A stretch of 15,649 nt of DNA from Candidatus Gerdarchaeota archaeon (GTDB taxonomy: Archaea > Asgardarchaeota > Heimdallarchaeia > JABLTI01): assembly GCA_016839405.1 (NCBI GenBank), contig JAEOUJ010000112.1:1-15649 (forward strand). Reading direction: 5' to 3'. The position numbers and the translations under genes were made by a program. Under the pieces are notes generated by a model. That model had not been told where the DNA came from. It saw only the letters and a program-made list of their open reading frames with translations, and ran no database searches. This document shows, piece after piece, positions 1-6,018 of the stretch. How positions within the stretch are numbered: position 1 is the first letter of the stretch; each line of letters opens with the position of its first letter.

Positions 1-68
1 CTTCTCGAGTTATAAATGAACTGAAGGAATTAAAATGAAAATCAATTTCTTATTAATAGTAATTAGCA

Positions 69-78
69 TTTTATAAAG
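69..78 (+). promoter_or_regulatory. Possible TATA box of the glycosyltransferase gene
   Basis: TTTTATAAAG resembles an archaeal TATA element. Transcription starting about 26 bases downstream would leave a leader of roughly 50 bases before the GTG start at 150. The sequence is so AT-rich that chance matches are common. The rest of 1-149 shows no convincing gene. Confidence 0.25.
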
Positions 79-149
79 AAAAATTTCTAAGAGCTTGATT
101 AGTTCTCCTAAAATTGTAGAGTAATTATCAAATAAACCTCTTAGTTGAT

Positions 150-1118
150 GTGAAATTGATATCTTATGTAATTCCAATATACAATGAAGAAGATAATGTG
201 ATTCCTTTATTTGAATCAATAAATGAAATTATGAGTGGAATTAATCAACCATATGAAGTTATTTTTGTAGATGATGGATCAACAGATAAATCCCTATCAA
301 ATTTAACTTCTCAGCTGAATAATGGATATGAAAAGGGAATTTTACGTATAATAGAACTTAAGAGAAACTATGGTCAAACTTCAGCTTTACTTGCAGGTTT
401 TGCTAATGTAAGAGGAGATATTATTGTTTCACTCGATGGTGATTTGCAGAATGATCCTCGAGATGTTCCTAAAATGCTAGAAGCACTTACTGATGATAAA
501 GATGTTATTTCTGGTTGGCGAAAAAATCGACAAGACAATTTTTTCAAAAAACTTCCATCAAAACTTAATAATTTCATTAATCGAAAACTGAACAATGTAA
601 ACATTCACGATTCTGGTTGCACTTTACGGGTGTATAGAAAAGAAGCAATTGATAATTTACAGCTTTTTGCAGAAGGTCATCGTTATATTCCTGCTATCTT
701 AGCTCATCAAGGTTTTCGGTTGGGTGAGGTAGTGACAAATCATCAACCAAGAACTAATGGTAAAACCAAATATGGTTTTAGTCGGCTTTTCCGTGGATTT
801 ATTGATTTGATAACTTTGAAAGTGATTCATAAATGGGGAAAAAAACCAATGCATTTATTCGTTTTATGGTCAAGCCTTTTCTTCATTTCAAGTTTCCTAT
901 GTAGTTTATGGATGTTATTTGAAAGAGTGCTTTTCCCTCGATTTTGGTCAATTTACACTGAACCAGTTTTGATAAAAGAAAATCCATTAATGATAATAAC
1001 TATAGTTATAGGACTTTTCGGTTTATTGTTATTGTTACTAGGTTTTTCTACTGAATTATTAATGAGAAAAAACACTAATAGTCATCAATTATATCAAATT
1101 AAAAAAGAGTGGAATTAG
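150..1118 (+). CDS. Polyprenyl-phosphate glycosyltransferase, family 2 (DPM1/ArnC-like), membrane-anchored
   Basis: A GT-A fold family 2 glycosyltransferase that probably moves a sugar from a nucleotide sugar to a membrane polyprenyl phosphate at the inner membrane face. The N-terminus (VIPIYNEEDNV, residues 7-17) starts the Rossmann-like nucleotide-binding region. DDGS is at 41-44, and DGD at 96-98 is the metal-binding DXD motif. The RNYGQ segment (72-76) and the later GKTKYG (204-209) are typical of the DPM1/ArnC/GtrB group. Two hydrophobic segments at about 233-257 and 279-300 form a C-terminal hairpin anchor, as in ArnC and GtrB; the length of 322 also fits. The start is GTG because an ATG two bases earlier runs straight into TGA; no clear Shine-Dalgarno sequence is visible. 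The gene converges on its neighbour 17 bases away. The sugar and final glycan are unknown; N-glycosylation or lipid glycosylation are both possible. Confidence 0.88.
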   Translation: MKLISYVIPIYNEEDNVIPLFESINEIMSGINQPYEVIFVDDGSTDKSLSNLTSQLNNGYEKGILRIIELKRNYGQTSALLAGFANVRGDIIVSLDGDLQNDPRDVPKMLEALTDDKDVISGWRKNRQDNFFKKLPSKLNNFINRKLNNVNIHDSGCTLRVYRKEAIDNLQLFAEGHRYIPAILAHQGFRLGEVVTNHQPRTNGKTKYGFSRLFRGFIDLITLKVIHKWGKKPMHLFVLWSSLFFISSFLCSLWMLFERVLFPRFWSIYTEPVLIKENPLMIITIVIGLFGLLLLLLGFSTELLMRKNTNSHQLYQIKKEWN

Positions 1119-1135
1119 AGAATCAATTATTCATT

Positions 1136-1585
1136 CTATATTTTAATTTTAAATTCACATTGATTTCCACCACGAAGAACTGATTGAATAAGTTTAACTT
1201 CAACTGGTTTTTCTAGTACTTCTTCTAGATTCTTTTGTAACCAACCAACTGAACAATTGCATTGTATAGGAGTTCTATACATTCCCAATTCAATCATTGG
1301 ACAATAACATTTGCTGTAAGTTACTATTAGAGTATCATCTGCAATTTTAACCCATGATGTTCCTTTTAATTGCTCATTTACTTTTTCCAAAAATTTATCG
1401 AAATTTTTTGTATGTTTTTTAATATCCAAGAGTATTTCTGTAACATGCTGTTGGGCACAATAACTACCTGTTTCATTGAAGATTTTTTTCTTTGTTTCTT
1501 CATCTAAGTGTTTATCCATACTTTCAAGTAAGGTTTTTATCCAACCAGCTAAAAAGCCTTTAGAAAATTTATCCCAATCGACCAA
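1136..1585 (-). CDS. Small cysteine-rich protein, V4R / ATC-hydrolase-like
   Basis: A soluble protein of 149 residues with no membrane segment. The N-terminal half is helical. The C-terminal half carries cysteines at 43, 93, 95, 109, 111 and 143, in the contexts SYCAQQH, KCYCP, QCNCSVGW and NQCEFKI. The pattern 'CNCS-GW-[~10]-EKPVEV-[~10]-GG-QC-F' resembles small archaeal and bacterial proteins related to the L-2-amino-thiazoline-4-carboxylate hydrolase / 4-vinyl-reductase (V4R) families. This is an impression from memory, not a search result. Cysteines this dense suggest metal or Fe-S binding. The start is TTG, chosen because AGGTGAA lies seven bases before it. It lies 49 bases downstream of rocD on the same strand, so the two may be co-transcribed, although a pyrimidine-rich stretch between them could terminate transcription. 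Function unknown. Confidence 0.7.
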   Translation of the reverse strand: MVDWDKFSKGFLAGWIKTLLESMDKHLDEETKKKIFNETGSYCAQQHVTEILLDIKKHTKNFDKFLEKVNEQLKGTSWVKIADDTLIVTYSKCYCPMIELGMYRTPIQCNCSVGWLQKNLEEVLEKPVEVKLIQSVLRGGNQCEFKIKI

Positions 1586-1634
1586 GATATTTCACCTAAT
1601 AAATACAGGAAAAAGAAGGAAAAGAAATTTTGTA

Positions 1635-2903
1635 TTACTTTACAAAAACTTCTTCAATTATTTTCAATGCCCAATCAATATTTTCTTTTGTTATAACTAA
1701 AGGTGGAGCAAAACGTATAGTTGTTGAATGAGTTTCTTTAGCTAAAATTCCTTTATCTTTCATTCCTTCAGTAAATGGTCGAGCCTTTCCATCAAGTTCT
1801 ATTGCAATAAGCAAACCTTTACCTCGAACATCAATTATTGGAACTTTAGTTTTCATTGCAGCAATTTTTTTCAAACCATTTTTGAAGTATTCACCTAATT
1901 CTGCAGCTCGTTCAGCTAATTTCTCTCTGATAATTATTTCAAGAGATTTCATTGCAATAACTGATCCTAGGGGATTTCCTCCAAAGGTTGAACCATGTAC
2001 ACCAGGAATAATAACATCAGGTCCAATAACTTCTGTTGTAGTAACAACAGCTGATACTGGGTAAACACCTCCACCAAGAGCTTTGCCTAATAGAAACATA
2101 TCTGGTTTTACGTCTTCATGATTACATGCAAATAATTTGCCTGTTCGACCCAAACCTGTTTGAATTTCATCTGCTATCATTAAAACATTATATTTTGTAC
2201 AAATTTCTCTGGCTTTCTTTAGGAATCCTTTTTCTGGAACAATAACACCAGCTTCACCTTGTAAAGGTTCAAATAAGAAGCCAACGACATTTTCAGGTCC
2301 TAATTCAATGATGGTATTTTCGAGTTCTTCAGCATCACCATAAGTTATCGCTATAAAACCAGGTGTGTATGGACCAAAATTACCGAAATATCTTCCATGA
2401 CTTATATCCGTACTAAAACCAACAATTGTTATAGTTCTACCATGAAAATTATCTTTACAAACAATTATCTTAGCTTCATTTTTTGGTACTTTCTTCTTAA
2501 TATAACCCCAAGCACGAGCAACTTTTATACCAGTTTCAACAGCTTCAGCTCCAGTATTCATTGGCAAAGCCATTACACCTGATTTCTTTGGATCATTTAC
2601 ATGAGGTTCCATAATACCACAAAGTTGTTTTAAAAATGGCCCCATTTTATCATTGTAAAACGCTCGAGAAGTAAGAGTTAATTTATCAGCTTGTTCTTTT
2701 AGAACTTTTATTATTTCAGGATGTCTATGACCCGTATTATGACTTGAATATGCAGAAAGACAATCTAAATATTTTCTACCTTCTGGATCATATACCCAAA
2801 CTCCTTCAGCCTTTGAAATAACTACAGGTATTGGGTGATAATTATGAGCTCCATATTTTGTATCCATTTCCATTAATTCTTTTGAACTAGGCATATTAAT
2901 CAT
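1635..2903 (-). CDS. rocD: Ornithine aminotransferase (class III, PLP-dependent)
   Basis: Transfers the delta-amino group of ornithine to 2-oxoglutarate, giving glutamate semialdehyde/pyrroline-5-carboxylate and glutamate; it links arginine and proline metabolism. Class III aminotransferase features run through all 422 residues: YGAHNYHPIPVV (17-28) and SAYSSHNTGHRHP (50-62) are typical of ornithine aminotransferases. NTGAEAVE (116-123) binds the PLP phosphate. D245 in ADEIQTG should contact the pyridine nitrogen, and K274 in LLGKALGGG is the Schiff-base lysine. Length is normal and nothing is missing. The ATG at 2903 has GAAGGT only one base upstream, whereas the ATG three codons on (2894) has it at about ten bases, so translation may begin at 2894. 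It diverges from the GMC oxidoreductase and precedes the small cysteine-rich gene. Acetylornithine or 4-aminobutyrate aminotransferase are the alternatives, but the N-terminal motifs favour RocD. Confidence 0.9.
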   Translation of the reverse strand: MINMPSSKELMEMDTKYGAHNYHPIPVVISKAEGVWVYDPEGRKYLDCLSAYSSHNTGHRHPEIIKVLKEQADKLTLTSRAFYNDKMGPFLKQLCGIMEPHVNDPKKSGVMALPMNTGAEAVETGIKVARAWGYIKKKVPKNEAKIIVCKDNFHGRTITIVGFSTDISHGRYFGNFGPYTPGFIAITYGDAEELENTIIELGPENVVGFLFEPLQGEAGVIVPEKGFLKKAREICTKYNVLMIADEIQTGLGRTGKLFACNHEDVKPDMFLLGKALGGGVYPVSAVVTTTEVIGPDVIIPGVHGSTFGGNPLGSVIAMKSLEIIIREKLAERAAELGEYFKNGLKKIAAMKTKVPIIDVRGKGLLIAIELDGKARPFTEGMKDKGILAKETHSTTIRFAPPLVITKENIDWALKIIEEVFVK

Positions 2904-2923
2904 TACCTTCTAATTAATATCTC

Positions 2924-2936
2924 ACCAAAATTTGGT
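2924..2936. promoter_or_regulatory. Perfect 13-bp inverted repeat in the rocD leader, candidate operator
   Basis: ACCAAA-A-TTTGGT is a perfect palindrome around one central base, 20-30 bases upstream of the rocD start and just downstream of a possible TATA box. Archaeal Lrp/AsnC-type regulators of amino-acid genes bind dyads of about this size. The regulator is not in the window. Confidence 0.4.
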
Positions 2937-2965
2937 TTATTCTTGCAGAAATCTCAATTCATGCT

Positions 2966-2978
2966 TCTTAATAAAATT
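2966..2978 (-). promoter_or_regulatory. Possible TATA box for rocD
   Basis: On the minus strand CAATTTTATTAAG is a TATA-like element. Initiation about 26 bases downstream would fall near 2946 and give a leader of about 42 bases containing the inverted repeat and the AAGGT ribosome-binding site. Confidence 0.3.
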
Positions 2979-3034
2979 GTTGGAGATACTGAATTAGTTT
3001 GAACAAAAAAGAATTATAAAGATAAAATCAATTG

Positions 3035-3048
3035 TTTATTATAAATTT
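3035..3048 (+). promoter_or_regulatory. Possible TATA box for the GMC oxidoreductase gene
   Basis: TTTATTATAAATTT is centred about 26 bases before position 3068. Transcription would start at or just before the first usable start codon (TTG 3067), leaving a very short leader or none. Confidence 0.35.
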
Positions 3049-3066
3049 TAAAATTAAAATTATTTT

Positions 3067-4419
3067 TTGGTGTTATATTTGAAAAAATCTTCTGTTAAAA
3101 AATATGAATATGTTGTTGTTGGCACTGGTCCAGGTGGTGCAACAATTGCTCGAGAATTATCATTAGCAAATAAAAGTGTAGCTATACTTGAATATGGGAA
3201 TAGTTATTCTAAAAAAGGGCAAATTAATGCTATAACAAATATTTACCTAAATGAAAATTTAGGATTGAAATTTACAAGTGGTGGGATTTCAATTGGTCGT
3301 TCGAGGATTTTAGGTGGATCTTCATATTTTGCTCAAGGTAATGCTGTCACTCCACCTGAAAAAATATTCAAAGAATGGGGAATTAACCTTAAAGATGAGT
3401 GTGCATCTGCTCGAAAAGATTTACGTGTAAATTTGATGCCAGAAAATCTAATTGGTGAAGGTACTAAAAGGATAATTGAAGGAGCAAAAACACTTGGTTA
3501 TGAGATGAAATTAACCCCTAAATGTGTTGATTACACAAAATGTAAAAAATGTGGTAAATGTGCCTATGGATGTCCATCCAATGCTAAATGGACAGCCTTA
3601 GAATTCATTGATACAGCAATTTCTAAAGGAGCAGATCTTTATCTTAATTCTAACGTTACAAAAGTTAAACATGGTAGTGGTGATTTTAATATTGTTCATT
3701 ACCAGCAAGATGATTTAACAAAAGAAATTATTGGTGATAAAGTAATTATATCAGCTGGAGCTTTAGAAACACCTCGAATTTTACAGAACTCGGGCATCGA
3801 AGATGCAGGTAAAGGAATTGCTTTAGATATTTTTCAAACGACCTATGGTTATACAAAGGATGTTGGAATGAAAAATGAAGTTATTTTAGCTGTCTATATT
3901 GAAAGCCTAATAGATGAGAAAGAACTTTTTCCTGCTCCTTATATGTACCCAACTCTTTCACTTGTTCGAGATATAGCTGATTATATGCCTAAAAAAATTG
4001 ATCTTGCTAGTATGACAAAAGTATTACTAAAAGCAAGGAAAGTAAAAGCTCAATATCTTCTAGGTATGATGACTAAAATTCGGGATGAAATTACTGGCGA
4101 AGTTAAAAATGATGGTTCAGTGATTAAAGAGATTACTGAAAAGGATCAAAAGAAACTAGATGAAGCTTATGAGATAAACCGAGATATCATCATAGCTGCT
4201 GGTGCAGATCCAAAATCTATTGTTAGAGGGTATTATGAATCAGGTCATCCTTGTTGTACAGCTCCAATTGGAAAAATCCTTGATAAGAATCAACAAACTG
4301 AAATTGAAGGTGTTTTTGTTAGCGACGCAAGTGTTTTTCCTAGCCCACTTGGTTTGCCACCTATTCTTACAATAGTAGCATTTTCTAAGAGATTAGCTAA
4401 TTATCTTTTGAAAAATTAA
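3067..4419 (+). CDS. GMC-family FAD-dependent oxidoreductase with ferredoxin-like cysteine motif
   Basis: A flavoprotein expected to oxidise an alcohol or similar hydroxyl substrate. The dinucleotide-binding motif GTGPGGA is at 19-25, followed by the acidic end of beta-2 (LEYG, 41-44). The FAD-contact region ILGGSSYFAQGNAV (81-94) and ISAGALETPRIL (228-239) are GMC signatures. The C-terminal end has SGHP (392-395, H394 in the catalytic-His position) and VSDASVFP. Cysteines 159, 162, 165 and 169 form CxxCxxCxxxCP with an extra C153, the spacing of a 4Fe-4S ferredoxin motif; related cysteine clusters occur in some GMC relatives. At 450 residues it is shorter than most GMC enzymes. The usual second catalytic Asn/His before 'P-LTI' is Pro here (LPPILTI). 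TTG 3067 or GTG 3070 are possible starts. TTG 3079 has GGTG six bases upstream and may be the true one. Substrate unknown. Confidence 0.85.
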   Translation: MVLYLKKSSVKKYEYVVVGTGPGGATIARELSLANKSVAILEYGNSYSKKGQINAITNIYLNENLGLKFTSGGISIGRSRILGGSSYFAQGNAVTPPEKIFKEWGINLKDECASARKDLRVNLMPENLIGEGTKRIIEGAKTLGYEMKLTPKCVDYTKCKKCGKCAYGCPSNAKWTALEFIDTAISKGADLYLNSNVTKVKHGSGDFNIVHYQQDDLTKEIIGDKVIISAGALETPRILQNSGIEDAGKGIALDIFQTTYGYTKDVGMKNEVILAVYIESLIDEKELFPAPYMYPTLSLVRDIADYMPKKIDLASMTKVLLKARKVKAQYLLGMMTKIRDEITGEVKNDGSVIKEITEKDQKKLDEAYEINRDIIIAAGADPKSIVRGYYESGHPCCTAPIGKILDKNQQTEIEGVFVSDASVFPSPLGLPPILTIVAFSKRLANYLLKN

Positions 4420-4445
4420 TTTTTTAATGGTATTAATTAGCTTTT

Positions 4446-4456
4446 TATTTATATTT
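4446..4456 (+). promoter_or_regulatory. Possible TATA box for the UvrC-like gene
   Basis: TATTTATATTT is centred 27 bases before the ATG at 4478, the distance expected for a leaderless archaeal transcript. This supports 4478 rather than 4427 as the start. Confidence 0.35.
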
Positions 4457-4477
4457 CATTACTATATGTTACTATCA

Positions 4478-5428
4478 ATGGTCCATAAAACTATCAAAAA
4501 TCAAATATCAAAAATACCCAATAAACCAGGTGTATATTTCTTCTTTAACACCTCAAATGAAATAATCTATATTGGAAAATCAATTAATTTGAAAAAGAGA
4601 GTTACTGATCATTTTCGTGAAAATCTTCCTAGTTTCTTCAAAATTGTTAAACATAATAATATAAGGAAAATGCCAAAACATACTTGGGATTACACTCAAG
4701 AATGGCTTGAAAACCGGCCTTCGGTTATTTATAATAAAGAACGTAAGAAAAAAAGCAGGATTATGAATGAGACTATTAAAATAAAATACATAGTTACTAA
4801 AGATAATGAAGAAGCTTATACACTTGAAGGATGTATTTTATCAGCTATCAAGCCAAGTATTAATAGATCCTTTTGGGATTATCCATATGTTCAAGTAACA
4901 ATAAACGAAGAAGTTCCAAGAGTATTAATTAACACCTTTGTTTTTGAACCAGATAGTTATTTATTTGGTCCATTTAATGTTGATTCTGGCATTGAGCTAG
5001 CAATGAAAGGGTTTCTAAGAGTAATTCCAATCTGTAACCATGAAAATAAAATTAGATCTGGAAAATATCCAACATCATGTTTTCGTCACCAATTACAAAG
5101 GTGTTTGGCTCCTTGTCAAAATAATGGAGTTGATATGACTCAATATCATCAATATGTTGATCAATTCATACATGAACTTGAAAATATGGGATTAGGTGTG
5201 ATAAAAAACTTACAACAACAAATGGAGGAGGAGATTCAAGAAGAAAATTTTGAATCAGCAGCAGTAATTCGAGACTTAATTTCTAATATTCAAAGAGCAT
5301 TCAAACAAAAAGCAATGCCAATTATTCTTGAAAAATATTATGAACAAATAATAGAAGTGGTAGAAAATAGGGAGGATTATAAACAAATTATTGATAAAAT
5401 TCTCACAAATGGTATTAATTCACATTAA
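4478..5428 (+). CDS. UvrC-like GIY-YIG nuclease lacking the C-terminal nuclease half
   Basis: Corresponds to the N-terminal half of the excision-repair nuclease UvrC, which cuts 3' of DNA lesions. From the ATG at 4478 (316 residues): PGVYFF and IIYIGKS (about 17-35) with R41 form the GIY-YIG core, and E117 in TLEGCIL matches the catalytic glutamate. YPYVQVTINEEVPR is the conserved UvrC segment. Cysteines 186, 201, 209 and 213, with RCLAPC spacing, match the four Fe-S ligands of bacterial UvrC. Residues 242-275 resemble the UVR motif that binds UvrB. About 35 extra residues separate R41 from E117. The RNase H-like endonuclease and helix-hairpin-helix domains are absent; the next 190 bases do not encode them in any frame. 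An upstream ATG (4427) would add an implausible hydrophobic tail. It follows the GMC gene closely. It could be a Cho-like nuclease, but Cho lacks the UVR region. Confidence 0.82.
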   Translation: MVHKTIKNQISKIPNKPGVYFFFNTSNEIIYIGKSINLKKRVTDHFRENLPSFFKIVKHNNIRKMPKHTWDYTQEWLENRPSVIYNKERKKKSRIMNETIKIKYIVTKDNEEAYTLEGCILSAIKPSINRSFWDYPYVQVTINEEVPRVLINTFVFEPDSYLFGPFNVDSGIELAMKGFLRVIPICNHENKIRSGKYPTSCFRHQLQRCLAPCQNNGVDMTQYHQYVDQFIHELENMGLGVIKNLQQQMEEEIQEENFESAAVIRDLISNIQRAFKQKAMPIILEKYYEQIIEVVENREDYKQIIDKILTNGINSH

Positions 5429-5429
5429 A

Positions 5430-5442
5430 TTTCTTTTCTTTT
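5430..5442 (+). terminator. Pyrimidine-rich stretch, possible oligo-T terminator
   Basis: TTTCTTTTCTTTT lies directly after the stop codon of the UvrC-like gene. Archaeal RNA polymerase terminates on T-rich tracts without a hairpin, so this is a plausible end of that transcript. Confidence 0.35.
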
Positions 5443-5451
5443 CAAAAAAAT

Positions 5452-5461
5452 CTTATATAAA
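5452..5461 (+). promoter_or_regulatory. Candidate distal promoter of the eS6-aIF2 gamma cluster
   Basis: CTTATATAAA preceded by an A-tract matches an archaeal BRE plus TATA box. Initiation near 5483 would give a leader of about 137 bases that includes the AAGGAG ribosome-binding site. The leader (5483-5619) shows no clear RNA fold to my eye. Confidence 0.4.
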
Positions 5462-5590
5462 TGGGATTAAATAAAAGAAAACAAGGATTAACGAAATTTT
5501 TATATGAAATTAGATTGTGAAAGAATCATCAATAAAAATATAAATCCTTTCTAACCGAGTTCGTTCTGATAGAGAATATCAATTCGAATA

Positions 5591-5600
5591 TTATATAAAA
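5591..5600 (+). promoter_or_regulatory. Candidate proximal TATA box of eS6
   Basis: TTATATAAAA is an equally good TATA match, but initiation about 26 bases downstream would fall on the TTG start and exclude the ribosome-binding site at 5605. The two candidate promoters therefore predict different modes of translation (leadered or leaderless). Confidence 0.25.
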
Positions 5601-5604
5601 GAAC

Positions 5605-5610
5605 AAGGAG
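5605..5610 (+). promoter_or_regulatory. Shine-Dalgarno sequence deciding the TTG start of eS6
   Basis: AAGGAG is nine bases before the TTG at 5620 and fixes this non-ATG start; there is no in-frame ATG near the N-terminus. Confidence 0.65.
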
Positions 5611-5619
5611 AAATAGCAA

Positions 5620-6003
5620 TTGGCGAAATTTCAATTGAATATTGGTAATCCTGAATCAGGAAAAACCCATAGAACAATCATAGAAGGTGCTAAAGCTAAT
5701 ACCTTAATTGGCAAACGCATCAGTGAGGAAATTGATGGTGGGCAAATAGGATTTCCAGGTTATTTATTTAAGATTACAGGTGGAAGCGATAAAGACGGAT
5801 TCCCTATGAGATCAAACTTAGAAGGACCCATTAGAAAACGCATCCTTGCTACTGGAGGTCAAGGCTTCACAATCGATAAGAAAGGAATGAAGAAGAGAAA
5901 AATGGTGAGAGGAAATACTATAAGCGACGAAATATATCAAGTTAATGTAAAAATCGTTCAAATGGGTAAGAAAAAAATTGAAGAATTAATCACTGGAGAA
6001 TAG
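5620..6003 (+). CDS. rps6e: Ribosomal protein eS6, small subunit
   Basis: Archaeal/eukaryotic ribosomal protein of the 30S subunit, absent from bacteria. The 127 residues cover the archaeal core only, without the long phosphorylated tail of eukaryotic S6. Recognisable segments are the opening FQLNIGNPESGKTH, then LIGKRI and GFPGYLFKITGGSDKDGFPM (about 44-63), and the basic KKGMKKRKMVRGNTI (about 88-102). The start is TTG with a good ribosome-binding site. The stop codon lies seven bases before the TTG of aIF2 gamma, so the two are surely co-transcribed and probably translationally coupled. eS6 beside aIF2 gamma and a PIN gene is a common archaeal order. Confidence 0.96.
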   Translation: MAKFQLNIGNPESGKTHRTIIEGAKANTLIGKRISEEIDGGQIGFPGYLFKITGGSDKDGFPMRSNLEGPIRKRILATGGQGFTIDKKGMKKRKMVRGNTISDEIYQVNVKIVQMGKKKIEELITGE

Positions 6004-6018
6004 ATGTCTATTGAGTAA
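6004..6018 (+). other. Four-codon ORF overlapping the aIF2 gamma start
   Basis: ATG TCT ATT GAG TAA begins directly after the eS6 stop codon and overlaps the TTG start of aIF2 gamma (6011) in another frame. GGAG at 5995-5998 is five bases from this ATG but twelve from the TTG, so it is better placed for the short ORF. It may be a decoy start, a coupling device, or the trace of a one-base error that hides an ATG start. Confidence 0.4.

Noticed and set aside
10..219. 69-codon ORF on the minus strand across the left intergenic region
   Set aside because: It overlaps the start of the glycosyltransferase, has no ribosome-binding site in frame and reads as AT-rich hydrophobic filler.
374..604. Minus-strand ORF inside the glycosyltransferase and similar antisense ORFs in rocD, aIF2 gamma and the helicase
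   Set aside because: All lie opposite conserved coding sequence, have no recognisable motif and follow the codon pattern of the opposite strand.
4427..4477. N-terminal extension of the UvrC-like protein as a signal peptide
   Set aside because: The 17 hydrophobic residues have no cationic start or cleavage site, a DNA repair nuclease should be cytosolic, and a TATA-like element within the segment points to the ATG at 4478.
5550..5619. Possible tRNA or box C/D RNA before eS6 (AATTCGAAT resembles a T-loop)
   Set aside because: The flanking bases do not pair as a T-stem, and no acceptor or anticodon arm or C/D box pair could be found.
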